Shown here: positions 26,514-35,682 of the stretch, one piece after another
Position numbering within the stretch: the stretch's first letter is position 1
Layout: each line of letters opens with the position of its first letter
Source: Burkholderia metallica
GTDB taxonomy: Bacteria; Pseudomonadota; Gammaproteobacteria; Burkholderiales; Burkholderiaceae
Reading direction: 5' to 3'
DNA: 64,000 nucleotides
Assembly: GCF_902832845.1 (NCBI RefSeq)
Contig: NZ_CADFDB010000001.1
Span: 620,001 to 684,000, forward strand
Notes under the pieces: model-generated
Databases searched by the model: none
Told to the model about the DNA's origin: nothing
What the model saw: only the letters and a program-made list of their open reading frames with translations
Program-made: the position numbers and the translations under genes

Positions 26514-27764
26514 TCAACCCGCGTGCGGCGCCGGCAGCGCGGTTTGCGCGGCGCCGACCATCTGCCGCATGTCGAAGCCCGACGGATGCTGGTACACGCG
26601 CAGCCCGAATTCCGGCAGCACGGCGATCAGGTGGTCGAACAGGTCGGCCTGGATGGCTTCGTAGTCGACCCAGGTCGTCGTGTCGGTGAAGCAGTACAGT
26701 TCGAGCGGAATGCCTTCGGCCGTGAGCGGCAGTTGCCGTGCCATGCAGGTCATGTCGCGGCGGATGCGCGGATGGCCGTTCAGGTAGTTCGCGACGTACG
26801 CGCGGAACGTGCCGAGGTTCGTCAGCTGGCGGCGGTTCGCCGCGCAGTTGCCGGCCGCGCCGAGCGTGCCGTTCCACTGCGCGATCGCATCGACCTTGTC
26901 CTCGAGATAATCCTTCAGCAGCGTCAGGCGTTCGAGCCGTTCGATTTCGTCGTCGGTCAGAAAGCGCACGCTCGTCGCGTCGACGAACAGCGCGCGCTTG
27001 ATGCGGCGGCCACCGGCTTCGGTCATCCCGCGCCAGTTCTGATAGCTCTCGGTGATCAGCTTCCACGTGGGCACCGTGATGATCGTGTGGTCGAAGTTCG
27101 CGACCTTCACGGTGTTCAGCGTGATGTCGATCACGGTGCCGTCCGCGCCAGCCGACGGCATTGTGATCCAGTCGCCGATCCGCAGCATGTCGTTCGACGA
27201 CAGCTGCACGCCGGCGACGAGGCCGAGCAGCGTGTCCTTGAAGATCAGCATCAGCACCGCCGACATCGCACCGATGCCGGACAGCAGCAGGCCGATCTGC
27301 TTGCCGGTCGCGTCGCCGATCACGACGAGCGCGGCCGTGATGAACATCACGAGCTTGACGAGCTGCATCGCGCCTTTCAGCGACAGGCGCGGCTGGTCGT
27401 GCTGATCGCGCTGGTAAGTGCGATGCGTATGTTCGAGCGCCGAGAGCGTCGCACTGACGGTCATCGTCACGAGGAACACGATCAGCGCGAACAGCACCTT
27501 GTCGGCAGCCTGCGCGGCCCCGACCGGGATGCCGGGCACCGCGCCGAGCCCGAGCTTGATCACGACGAACGGGACGATGCGGTTCAGCCACTTGAATGCG
27601 CCGAACTCGAACAGCGCGTCGTCGACGCGTGTGGCGGAGCGGCGCGCGACGCGCGCGACCACGCGGAACAGCAGGAAATGGACGACGGTGGTGATCGCGC
27701 CGGCGGCGGCGAGCAGGACGAGGGTACCGACGAGCGGCGCAAACCAGGATTCGTTCAGGGTCAT
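26514..27764 (-). CDS. MscS-family mechanosensitive channel (YbdG-like)
   Basis: This 416-residue inner-membrane channel has several N-terminal helices, then the MscS pore/beta-domain region (SGIGAMSAVLMLIFKDTLLG, followed by RIGDWITMPSAGADGTVIDI). Its length and the C-terminal domain with WVDYEAIQADLFDHL fit the YbdG (MscM) type, which opens on hypo-osmotic shock. The ATG at 27764 directly precedes the first helix; extension to 27869 adds no similarity. It is convergent with the MocR gene (39-nt gap). Confidence 0.85.
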   Translation of the reverse strand: MTLNESWFAPLVGTLVLLAAAGAITTVVHFLLFRVVARVARRSATRVDDALFEFGAFKWLNRIVPFVVIKLGLGAVPGIPVGAAQAADKVLFALIVFLVTMTVSATLSALEHTHRTYQRDQHDQPRLSLKGAMQLVKLVMFITAALVVIGDATGKQIGLLLSGIGAMSAVLMLIFKDTLLGLVAGVQLSSNDMLRIGDWITMPSAGADGTVIDITLNTVKVANFDHTIITVPTWKLITESYQNWRGMTEAGGRRIKRALFVDATSVRFLTDDEIERLERLTLLKDYLEDKVDAIAQWNGTLGAAGNCAANRRQLTNLGTFRAYVANYLNGHPRIRRDMTCMARQLPLTAEGIPLELYCFTDTTTWVDYEAIQADLFDHLIAVLPEFGLRVYQHPSGFDMRQMVGAAQTALPAPHAG

Positions 27765-28256
27765 AGGGGCAAGCAGGGTCCTTCTGATGCGTTGAATCGG
27801 CGCCGCGGCGCGGCGCGCGCCCGGTGAAGGGCACATGAAAGGGACCGTGATTGTGCCATCGGGTTCCATGCGCGTTGTCGTGAACGCGGGGTGCGCGGCT
27901 CCCGAATCTTCTCACCGTTATGCAGGTATCCTCTGTAACGAGGTGAGGGGCGGCGATGAAAACGCTTCACCGCAAGCGGTCGTACGAGCACGTTGCAGGA
28001 TGCGCCGCACGCCGGCCCGACCCCGGCGCGATGCCGCCAGCGCGGGCCGTCGCGTTTCGATGCGCGCGACCGGCGATCCGTGCAATCATGCGGGCGTCGC
28101 AACGATCGTCGGCGCGCCGTTCGTCGTTGCGCGGCCCATGCGCCGACGGTGAGCGACACGCGCGTTCTTCGCGCACTTGCCCCGCGATGCCTGCGCCGGG
28201 CACGATGCGCGAACGGCTTCGCGAACCCCGTCACCCCGAATTCACGCAATTCACGC
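27765..28256. other. Intergenic region between divergent MscS and SulP genes
   Basis: In these 492 bases no reading frame shows protein similarity; the frame 27956-28783 merges into an antiphase reading of the SulP gene. The region should hold two divergent promoters, but no convincing boxes or repeats were seen. Confidence 0.5.
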
Positions 28257-29975
28257 ATGCAAGATTCCAACGAAACGCGCCCGTCGCGCGTGCGGCTGCT
28301 GCAAGGCATCCTCCCGATCCGCCGTGGCGGGGCCGTTCGCGACATCTTCGCGGGCATTTCGCTCGCGTCGATGGACGTCCCGCAGGTGCTCGGCTATGCG
28401 CGCATTGCCGGCATGCCGGCCGTCACGGGCCTCTATACGGTGTTCCTGCCGCTCGTCGCGTTCGCGTGCTTCGGCGCGTCGCGGCATCTGGTGGTGGCCG
28501 CCGATTCCGCGACCGCGACGATCTTCGCGAGTCGGCTGTCGTCGATGGCGCCGCCCGGCAGCGCCGACTACGTGGCGCTGGCCGGCATGGTCGCGCTGCT
28601 GACCGCCGCGATGCTGCTGCTCGCGCGTATCTTCAAGCTCGGTTTCCTCGCCGATTTCCTGTCGCGCACGGTGCTGGTCGGCTTTCTTGCCGGCGTCGGC
28701 GTGCAGGTGTCGATCGCGATGCTCGGCGACATGCTCGGGCTGGCCGTGCCGTACCCGGCGTCGCGCAGCCTGGCGCAGCTTGACTACGTCGTCACGCATC
28801 TCGTCCACACGAACCGGCCGACGTTCGCGCTCGCGGCGCTCGTCGTCGTCGCGATTCTCGCGTGCAAGCGGTATCTGCCGCGCGTGCCGATGCCGATGAT
28901 CGCGGTCGCGGGCAGCATCGCGGCAAGCGCCGCGTTCGGATTCGCCGCGCACGGCATCGCGGTGCTCGGGCCGGTTGCTGGCGGGTTGCCGCCGTTGCGC
29001 TGGCCGTCCGTCACGTGGCAGCAGTGCCTCGATCTCGTGCCGGTCGCAGCGTCCTGCTTCGTGATGATCATCGCGCAGAGCGCGGCGGCCGCGCGCGTGT
29101 TCGCGCAGCAGTATGGCGAGGACGTCGACACCAACGCCGACATCCTCGGCCTCGCGGCCGCGAATGCGGCTGCGGCGGTGGGCGGCGCGTTCGTCGTCAA
29201 CGGCAGCCCGACGCAGACGGCGATGGCCGACGGCGCGGGCGTGCGCAGCCAGATCGGGCATCTCGCGTTCGCGGCCGTGGTGGCGGGGGTCCTGCTGTTC
29301 TTCAGCACGTATCTGCAATACCTGCCGCATGCGGTGCTGGCCGGCATCGTGTTCACGATCGCGCTCGGGCTGATCAACGTGCGCAGCCTCGCCGCGATTC
29401 GCAAGGAAAGCCCCGGCGAATTCACGCTCGCGCTGGTGACGGCCGCGGCCGTCGTGACGGTCGGCGTCGAGCACGGCATTCTGCTGGCCGTCGCGCTGTC
29501 GCTGCTGCGGCACGTGCGCCACAGCTACCAGCCGCACACGATGGTGCTCGAACCCGTCGAAGGCAATGGCCGGTGGCAGCCGGTGCCCACGCGGCGCGGC
29601 GCGATGACGGCGCCCGGGCTGATCGTCTACCGGTTCGGCGCCGACCTGTTCTTCGCGAACGACCATCGGTTCGCCGCCGAAGTGACGGAGCTCGTCGATG
29701 CGGCACCGGTGCCGACGCGCTGGTTCGTCGTCGATGCGGGCGCGATCACCGACGTCGACTATTCGGCCGCGCGGACGCTGGTCGAGCTCGTCCGGATGCT
29801 GCACGCACGCGGGATCGGCGTGCTGTTCGGGCGCGTCAATCGCTACCTGCGCGCGGACATGGATCGTCACGGGATCACCGGCGTCGTCGGCGCGTCGCGC
29901 GTTTTCCCGACGCTGCATCAGGCGCTCGAGGCCGCCGGCACGACGCCGGCGCCGCAGGAACCGGGCGTCGTGTAG
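28257..29975 (+). CDS. SulP-family anion transporter with STAS domain
   Basis: This 572-residue inner-membrane transporter of the sulfate permease (SLC26/SulP) family has about 12 helices up to residue ~420 and a C-terminal STAS domain (about 445-560, VYRFGADLFFANDHRF and FVVDAGAITDVDYSA). Family motifs include SLASMDVPQVLGYARIAGMP near helix 1 and NGSPTQTAMADGAGVRSQ. SulP proteins carry sulfate, bicarbonate or dicarboxylates; no carbonic anhydrase or sulfur gene is nearby to narrow this. The ATG at 28257 is the first one giving the family N-terminus; no strong SD is seen. Confidence 0.86.
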   Translation: MQDSNETRPSRVRLLQGILPIRRGGAVRDIFAGISLASMDVPQVLGYARIAGMPAVTGLYTVFLPLVAFACFGASRHLVVAADSATATIFASRLSSMAPPGSADYVALAGMVALLTAAMLLLARIFKLGFLADFLSRTVLVGFLAGVGVQVSIAMLGDMLGLAVPYPASRSLAQLDYVVTHLVHTNRPTFALAALVVVAILACKRYLPRVPMPMIAVAGSIAASAAFGFAAHGIAVLGPVAGGLPPLRWPSVTWQQCLDLVPVAASCFVMIIAQSAAAARVFAQQYGEDVDTNADILGLAAANAAAAVGGAFVVNGSPTQTAMADGAGVRSQIGHLAFAAVVAGVLLFFSTYLQYLPHAVLAGIVFTIALGLINVRSLAAIRKESPGEFTLALVTAAAVVTVGVEHGILLAVALSLLRHVRHSYQPHTMVLEPVEGNGRWQPVPTRRGAMTAPGLIVYRFGADLFFANDHRFAAEVTELVDAAPVPTRWFVVDAGAITDVDYSAARTLVELVRMLHARGIGVLFGRVNRYLRADMDRHGITGVVGASRVFPTLHQALEAAGTTPAPQEPGVV

Positions 29976-30160
29976 CGGGCTGGCGCCAGGCCGCCGGGCG
30001 CAGGCGCGCGAGTTGCGTCGCGGCCGGCGTGTGCTGCTCGCGTTGCAGTTCGCGATGAAAGCGGTGGGGGCTCGGCGTGCTGCTCGTGGTGTCGATCTTG
30101 CCGACGTGGCTGCCGTAGCGTTGCCCCACGACGCCGCACGCGCGGCGCCGCGTCGTGCAC

Positions 30161-31615
30161 TCAGCGCGAACCGGCGCGCGCGACGCCCGTGGAGGGTCCG
30201 CCCGCACCGGTCGACCACAGCGGCAGCCGCAGTGTCGTGACGAAGCTCGCCGCGTGCAGCACGCAGAGCAGCCCGAACGCCCACGCATACGCGTTCGCCT
30301 GCGTGCCGCCGCTCGCCACCGATTCGGCCTGCAGCCGCCACGCGAGGAACAGCGTGCACACGGTCGTGAAGGTCGGGCCGCCGAGACGCTGCACGATATT
30401 GAGCGAGGTCGTCGCCATCGGCAGGTTGCGGCGCTCGACCGATGCATACGCGGCGGCGATCGACGGTGCGCCGATCGCGCTCTGGCCCATGCCGCGCAGA
30501 AACAGCGTCGGCACGAGCAGGTAAGGATCGTAGTCGGTCAGCGCGAGGAACACGAACGGCAGCGTCGCGAGCAGCGCGAGCATCGCACCGGCGGCAGCCA
30601 GCCGGCGCACGCCGAACCGGCTCGTCAGCGCGCCCATCGACGGATACGTGACGAGCATGCCGAGGCCCATCGGCGCGAGCAGCCAGCCCATTTCGCCGGG
30701 CGTGCGGCCGCACGCCTGGATCAGAAACACCGGGATCAGCATCTGGCCCGCGAACAGCGCGCCGTTCGACAGAAACTGCGTCGCCGCGGCCGCGCCGAAC
30801 ACCTTGCGGCGAAACAGCGCAAGGTCGATCAGCGCGTGGTCGCCACGCCGCGTTTCGACCCGCAGGAACGCCGCGAGCAGGCACGCCGACGCGACGATCG
30901 CCGCGATGCCGGGCGCTTCGTCGATCCGCTCGATGCCGTACAGGAACAGCACGAGCCCCGGCGACAGCAGCGCGAGGCCGACCCAGTCGAGTTCGCGCGG
31001 CCGCGTGTCGTCGCGGTCGCCGGGCAGGAACCGCGCGGCCAGCGCGAGCGCGAGCACGCCGACGGGCAGGTTCACGAGAAACAGCCAGCGCCACGACGCG
31101 TGCTGCAGGATCGCGCCGGCGACGACCGGGCCGAGGATCGGCGCGAGCAGCACCGGCACGGCCGCGTAGCCGATCACGCGCGCCATCTGCTGGCCGGCCG
31201 CGCGCGCGATCATCATCTGCGCCATCGGTGCGAGCAGCCCGCCGCTCACGCCTTGCAGCACGCGAAACGCGATCAGCGACGAGGCGGACCACGCGAGCCC
31301 GCACAGTGCCGACGTGAGCGTGAACGCCGAGAAGCACCACAGGTACAGCGCCTTCGCGCCGATCCGGTCGACGAGCCAGCCGTTCAGCGGCAGCACCAGC
31401 GTGAGCGCGAGCAGGTAGCCGCTCGTCACCCACTGGATCGTCGCGAGGCTCGCGTGCAGGTCGGTCGCGAGGCTCGACAGCGACACGTTGACGATCGTCG
31501 CGTCGAGCTGCGACAGCAGCGAGCCGAGCGTCGCGACCGCGCCGACCTTCCAGATCGACGGATCGAGCCGGCCGGCCGCGCGGCCCGGCGCCGGTTGCGT
31601 GCGCTCGCCGCTCAT
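30161..31615 (-). CDS. DHA2-family MFS efflux transporter in the marR operon
   Basis: This 484-residue transporter has about 14 predicted helices. DHA2 motifs are visible: LDATIVNVSLSSLATDL in helix 1 and VLLAPILGPVVAGAIL for motif C. The start overlaps the hydrolase stop (ATGA, 31612-31615), so the two are translationally coupled. With a MarR regulator heading the operon, it is likely induced by a phenolic or aromatic effector and exports it or a related compound (inference from the MarR pattern). Confidence 0.85.
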   Translation of the reverse strand: MSGERTQPAPGRAAGRLDPSIWKVGAVATLGSLLSQLDATIVNVSLSSLATDLHASLATIQWVTSGYLLALTLVLPLNGWLVDRIGAKALYLWCFSAFTLTSALCGLAWSASSLIAFRVLQGVSGGLLAPMAQMMIARAAGQQMARVIGYAAVPVLLAPILGPVVAGAILQHASWRWLFLVNLPVGVLALALAARFLPGDRDDTRPRELDWVGLALLSPGLVLFLYGIERIDEAPGIAAIVASACLLAAFLRVETRRGDHALIDLALFRRKVFGAAAATQFLSNGALFAGQMLIPVFLIQACGRTPGEMGWLLAPMGLGMLVTYPSMGALTSRFGVRRLAAAGAMLALLATLPFVFLALTDYDPYLLVPTLFLRGMGQSAIGAPSIAAAYASVERRNLPMATTSLNIVQRLGGPTFTTVCTLFLAWRLQAESVASGGTQANAYAWAFGLLCVLHAASFVTTLRLPLWSTGAGGPSTGVARAGSR

Positions 31616-32175
31616 GCGCCGCGCCGGTCGAGCAGCGCGACGATGTCCTGCGTCGTGCCCGTCTCGCCGAGGCGCGGGAACAGGCGCTCGACGCTGTTCG
31701 CATGCGCATCGGCGTTGAGGTCGGTCATCGCGTCGACGGCGAGCGTGACGTTGTAGCCGAGTTCGTGCGCCTGGCGGGCGGTCGATTCGACACCGATGCT
31801 CGTCGCGACGCCGGTCAGCACGATCTGCGTGACGCCGGCCGCCTTCAGGTGCGCGTCGAGGCCGGTGCCGGTGAACGCGCCCCAGGTTTTCTTCGTTACG
31901 ACGTGGTCGTCCGGCTGCCGGTTCAGTTCGGGCACGAGTTCGGCCCAGTCGGCCGGGAGCGGCGCCGTGCGCGGCGGTTGCTCGTTGCGACCTGGCGCGA
32001 CGCCCGCGACGTTGACGAGCACGACCGGCAGGCCGCGGCTGCGGAATGCGTCGAGCAGCGTGCGGGCGTGCGCGATCACCGGCGCGACCGGGTGCGCGGT
32101 GGGGAGGGCGACGATGCCTTTCTGCAGGTCGATGACGACGAGGGCCGTGTTCGTATCGAGGCGGGTTACGCTCAT
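31612..32175 (-). CDS. Isochorismatase-family hydrolase
   Basis: This 187-residue alpha/beta hydrolase of the isochorismatase superfamily keeps the catalytic Asp16 (VVIDLQKG) and a lysine at 95/96 (VVTKKTWGAF). The nucleophile position in LTGVATSIGVESTA is Gly128, where cysteine hydrolases of the superfamily (nicotinamidase-like) have Cys. True isochorismatases such as EntB and PhzD also lack that cysteine, so vinyl-ether or non-thiol chemistry is possible. It lies between marR and the MFS pump and has a GGAG-type start context. Confidence 0.82.
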   Translation of the reverse strand: MSVTRLDTNTALVVIDLQKGIVALPTAHPVAPVIAHARTLLDAFRSRGLPVVLVNVAGVAPGRNEQPPRTAPLPADWAELVPELNRQPDDHVVTKKTWGAFTGTGLDAHLKAAGVTQIVLTGVATSIGVESTARQAHELGYNVTLAVDAMTDLNADAHANSVERLFPRLGETGTTQDIVALLDRRGA

Positions 32176-32241
32176 GATGGGACTCCGTGAAAGGGACGAG
32201 GAAAGGCCGTGCGCGCGGATGCGCTCGCGCGCAGGCCGGGT

Positions 32242-32685
32242 TCAGGGCTCGCCGATGCGACGAATCAACGGGATCGCGGCGGCGAGCGTGGCGATGTCGT
32301 CGGGGTCGAGTTGCGCGATCGCGGCGCCGAGCCATTTGTTTTTCGCGGCGTTGCGCTTGAGTCGTGCGTCGAGGCCGGCCGCGGTCAGCCGGAACAGGAT
32401 CTGGCGGCCGTCGGTCGGATGCGGTTCGCGCTCGACGAGACCGTCTTCCTCGAGGCTCGCGAGAATCGCTTTCATCGACTGTGGCTTCATCGCTTCGGCG
32501 CGTGCGAGATCGGCGGTCGTCATCGGTCCATGCCGCTGGAGTCGCGCGAGCGCGCTCGTCTGCGACATGCCGAGCCCTTCGGAATCGACCTCGGAGCGCA
32601 GCCGCCGGATCAACTGGCCGACCGCGAGGGTCAGCTCGGCGGCGACGGTATCGGCGGAAACGCCGGGTTTGCGTGGCGGGTTCAT
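32242..32685 (-). CDS. MarR-family regulator
   Basis: This 147-residue winged-helix protein has the MarR layout: N-terminal dimerisation helix, then SQTSALARLQRHGPMTTADLARAEAMKPQSMKAI-type DNA-binding helices and a wing with the GRQILFRLT strand (about 60-110). The start at 32685 lies 20 nt inside a 28-bp palindrome (32705-32732), the probable autoregulatory operator. It heads the operon with the hydrolase (66-nt gap) and the DHA2 pump. An ATG at 32721 lies within the operator and was rejected. Confidence 0.86.
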   Translation of the reverse strand: MNPPRKPGVSADTVAAELTLAVGQLIRRLRSEVDSEGLGMSQTSALARLQRHGPMTTADLARAEAMKPQSMKAILASLEEDGLVEREPHPTDGRQILFRLTAAGLDARLKRNAAKNKWLGAAIAQLDPDDIATLAAAIPLIRRIGEP

Positions 32686-32704
32686 GCGGCGGATCATAGA
32701 ACAC

Positions 32705-32732
32705 GACAGGCAAACTTGCAAGTTTACCTGTC
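32705..32732 (-). promoter_or_regulatory. 28-bp palindromic operator of the marR operon
   Basis: The half-sites GACAGGCAAACTTG and CAAGTTTACCTGTC are inverted repeats with 13 of 14 positions matching. Its place 20 bp upstream of marR suits repressor binding over the promoter. Confidence 0.75.
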
Positions 32733-32769
32733 GAATTGATCGCCGGGGCGGGGTGTCGCGGTGCGGCGG

Positions 32770-33003
32770 TTACGTGCTGCGGCGCGGGACCGGGACGACT
32801 TCGCCGTAGCGCGGCGTCGCGTTTTCGTGGAGCAGGTCGCCGAGGTATTGCGCGAGCTCGTCCGCGGCGAGTTCGGACGGAATGAGCAGGTTGGCCGGGC
32901 GGCGCTTGCCGTCGGCGCCGAGATCGAACACGTGCCAGCGGCCGTTGTTGCGCACGACGGCGAGCAGCCGGCCAAATGCGTTGAAGCGGTATTCGTCGTG
33001 CAT
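32770..33003 (-). CDS. Small conserved-looking protein, unknown function
   Basis: This 77-residue soluble protein starts MHDEYRFNAFGRLLAVVRN and has alternating strands, a Gly-Lys-Arg-Arg turn, then a helical stretch (AADELAQYLGDLLHE). No signal peptide or membrane segment is present. The start has a GGAG site 5-9 nt upstream. It follows the PBP7 gene by 43 nt on the same strand and may share its transcript. I do not recognise a family and assign no function; the steady codon usage and placement support it being real. Confidence 0.6.
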   Translation of the reverse strand: MHDEYRFNAFGRLLAVVRNNGRWHVFDLGADGKRRPANLLIPSELAADELAQYLGDLLHENATPRYGEVVPVPRRST

Positions 33004-33046
33004 CGCATCGCTCCGGGGGGTGAGCGTGCCGGCCGCCCCTGCACAC

Positions 33047-34141
33047 TCACTGGATCGAGCAGGACAGCCAGCGATGGATCTTGAGTGCGTCGCTCGACAC
33101 GCCCGCACGCGTCGGCGCACCGAGCAGCACGATCGTCTCGCGGCGGCCCTTGACACGCATGCGCATCACGACGCCGTGCCCCGACTCGTTGATGAAGCCG
33201 GTCTTCTGCAGGCGGATCGGCAGGCGGCGGTAGCGCACGAGCGGATCGGAATTCACGTACAGCAGCTCGCCGTCGCCCGGGCGCACGGTGGTCGACGTAT
33301 CCGTCGAGAAATAGCGGATCAGCGGGTCCTGCGCCGCCGCGCCGACGAGCTTCGCGAGGTCCTCGGCCGTCGACACGTTGTGCGGCGACAGCCCGGTGGG
33401 CTCGCGGAAGTGCGTATGACGCATGCCGAGCCGGCGCGCTTCGCGGTTCATCGCGCTGACGAACGCGGCGCGTCCGCCCGGATAGTCGCGGCTGAGCGCG
33501 GCGGCCGCGCGGTTTTCCGACGACATCAGCGCGATATGGAACATCTCGCGGCGCGACAGTTCGGCGCCGACCCGCAGGCGCGAGCCGGTGAACTTGATCG
33601 TGTCGCGGTCGCGCGCGGTGACGCGCAGCACGCCGTTCAGCGGACGGTCGGCATCGCGCGCGACGACGGCCGTCATCAGTTTCGAAATCGACGCGATCGG
33701 CCGCACGGTGCGGGCGTTGCGGGCCAGCAGCGGCGTGCCGGAGTCGACGTCGAGCACGTAGGCGGCGCGTGAATGGAGTGCGTTGACCGCGCGCGGGCTG
33801 TAGCCGCAGCTCGCCATCAGGCGCGGCTTGCCGGCCGGGCGCGGGCGCACCGCCTGCGTGCGCTTGCCGCGACGAGGCTGCGGGGCCGGCGCCGCGTGGC
33901 GCTTGATCGCGTGATGCTTCACGCGCGGGCGACGATGCTTGACGGCCTTCTTGTTGCGCCGGGCCGGCTTCTTCCTGACGGTTTTCTTGACGGCCTTCGC
34001 CGGCGCATGAGCGTGCGCGGCGCGCGGCGGCGGGTTGCGTGGCGTGGACGATGCGTGCGTCGAGAATGCGAGCATCAGCATCGACAGGGCGACGAGCACG
34101 GTGGTCCGTGCGAATGGCAGGCGCGCGATGAGGCCGGTCAA
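33047..34141 (-). CDS. pbpG: D-alanyl-D-alanine endopeptidase (PBP7 family)
   Basis: This 364-residue periplasmic penicillin-binding serine peptidase cleaves peptide cross-links in peptidoglycan. The SxxK motif is SISK (Ser151, Lys154), SxN is Ser208-Glu-Asn210 and KTG is 313-315, all correctly spaced. A signal peptide or anchor is at about 10-30. Between it and the catalytic domain is a ~70-residue basic linker (about 38-105) rich in Lys, Arg, His, Pro and Ala, longer than usual for PBP7. The C-terminus, HRWLSCSIQ, lacks the anchor helix of PBP5-type carboxypeptidases. Confidence 0.87.
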   Translation of the reverse strand: MTGLIARLPFARTTVLVALSMLMLAFSTHASSTPRNPPPRAAHAHAPAKAVKKTVRKKPARRNKKAVKHRRPRVKHHAIKRHAAPAPQPRRGKRTQAVRPRPAGKPRLMASCGYSPRAVNALHSRAAYVLDVDSGTPLLARNARTVRPIASISKLMTAVVARDADRPLNGVLRVTARDRDTIKFTGSRLRVGAELSRREMFHIALMSSENRAAAALSRDYPGGRAAFVSAMNREARRLGMRHTHFREPTGLSPHNVSTAEDLAKLVGAAAQDPLIRYFSTDTSTTVRPGDGELLYVNSDPLVRYRRLPIRLQKTGFINESGHGVVMRMRVKGRRETIVLLGAPTRAGVSSDALKIHRWLSCSIQ

Positions 34142-34704
34142 GCGAAAGTCTCCTTTTCACGCGCGGTGAGGCTGCGTGGAATGCGTGGGCGATCAGCGGG
34201 ATGCGGAAAATTATACGGTCGATCGCGGGGCGATGACGTTTGAAGGCGGGAAACGATGCGGGGTTCGGTGAGTGCCGGCGACGCGGGGCGACGATCGGAG
34301 CGGTGTGCGCGCTCGTGGACCGATCGCGCCGACGCTCAACGCGGCCAGTTCCGCCGCGACACCACCGCGAAACTGATCGCGATCGAACCGGTCACGGGGC
34401 GCGGCGGTGCATCGCTCGTCGCGCTCATCGCATCGACGGCATCGCCGAAACGAAAGCGGCGGCCGCGACCGTCGGCGCGGCCGGTCCGTTCGACCCGCTC
34501 CGCACGCCGTTTCGGCGTTGCCGAATCGGCCGTTGCGGTGCATTCGTCGATCGCGGCCGGCGCGCACGCGGTGTCGTCGGGCGGCGCTTCGCAGAAGGGA
34601 AGAAGGGACATGACGATCGATTCCAGGGAGGGCATGTCCGTATTGAACGTCATTGCGTTCGATCGGTAAAATGAATGTTTCGATCGTTATGATTCCTTTT
34701 AAGA
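34142..34704. other. Intergenic region before the LysR gene
   Basis: These 563 bases contain several open frames (for example 34336-34653 minus, 105 codons), but none shows recognisable similarity or a good ribosome site. Next to the LysR start, TTCGATCG occurs at 34659 and again at 34679, 20 bp apart, a plausible regulator site. Confidence 0.45.
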
Positions 34705-35580
34705 ATGGAATTGAAGCTGCTGCGAACGTTCCTGACCGTCACCGAGCTGTGCCATTTCAGCCGGGCGGCCGATGCGCTGCACATGAGCCAGCCGGCACTG
34801 AGCAAGCAGATCGGCGCACTCGAATCGAGCCTGGGCGGCAAGCTCTTCGAGCGCGGCCGGCACGGCGCGGAGCTGACGCCGTTCGGCGAGCGCTTTCTGC
34901 CCGACGCGCAGGCGCTCGTGCGCGATGCCGACGAGATGCTCGCGCGTGCGCGTGAATTGTCGAGCGGGCAGCGTGGCCATCTGCGGCTGGGCATCTGCCT
35001 GTCGGTGCTGACGCTCGCGCCGCGGCTCGTCGCGGAATTCCGCAGCCGCAATCCCGGCATTGCCGTCACGTTGAGCGACTTGTCGTCCGCGGAGCAGACG
35101 CGTCGGTTGCGCGCGGGCACGCTCGACGCGGGATTCCTGCGGCTGCCGTCGGACGAAGGACTGTCGTCGTTCAAGGTGATCGACGAGGCACTCGCGCTGG
35201 CGGTGCCGCCCCAGCTCGGCCTGAAACGCGTACCGGCCGATCTCGGCACGCTCAACGAGATCGGCTTCATCGCGTTGCAGCGCGCACGCGGGCAAGGGTT
35301 GGCCGCGCAGGTCGACCGGTGGTGCGTCGAACGCCGCTTCGTGCCGCGCGTGACGCAGCAGGCCGAAGACGTGCAGTCGGTGCTCGCGTCGGTCGCGGCC
35401 GGCGCGGGCGTTGCGTTCATTCCGTCGCGTGCGCAATATCTGCTGCGTGACGCGACGGTCCTGTCGCTCGACGGCAAGGACGCGAAGTGGCGCGTCGGGC
35501 TCGCGTGGCTGTCGGACCGCGACGATCCCGTCACCACACGCTTCGTGTCGTTCATGCGTGCCGCGATCAGGAACGCATGA
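34705..35580 (+). CDS. LysR-family transcriptional regulator
   Basis: This 291-residue LysR protein starts with the winged helix (MELKLLRTFLTVTELCHFSRAADALHMSQPALSKQI at 1-36). The effector domain runs from about 90 to the end, with LGICLSVLTLAPRLVAEFRSRNP. The N-terminus resembles the BenM/CatR/CbbR-type subgroup of LysR regulators. No recognisable divergent target gene is present upstream, only 563 bp without an assigned gene. It is followed 102 nt later by a small HTH protein on the same strand. Confidence 0.87.
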   Translation: MELKLLRTFLTVTELCHFSRAADALHMSQPALSKQIGALESSLGGKLFERGRHGAELTPFGERFLPDAQALVRDADEMLARARELSSGQRGHLRLGICLSVLTLAPRLVAEFRSRNPGIAVTLSDLSSAEQTRRLRAGTLDAGFLRLPSDEGLSSFKVIDEALALAVPPQLGLKRVPADLGTLNEIGFIALQRARGQGLAAQVDRWCVERRFVPRVTQQAEDVQSVLASVAAGAGVAFIPSRAQYLLRDATVLSLDGKDAKWRVGLAWLSDRDDPVTTRFVSFMRAAIRNA

Positions 35581-35682
35581 CGGACGAAGCGGTATAGTGT
35601 CCCCGGCCGGCGGCGGTTGCCCGATGATCGCGCGCCGGACACCTGAACGAAAGTACCCAGTCTCGCTCATCCACCGTCACTC

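Noticed and set aside
27956-28783. 275-codon plus-strand frame before and into the SulP gene
   Set aside because: Its second half is an off-frame reading of SulP; the first half has no similarity or ribosome site.
29976-30160. Arg-rich minus-strand frames between the SulP and DHA2 genes
   Set aside because: They are short, without similarity, and look like chance frames in GC-rich DNA.
34336-34653. 105-codon minus-strand frame divergent from the LysR gene
   Set aside because: The position suggests a LysR target, but there is no ribosome site, no domain and Ala/Arg-rich low complexity.
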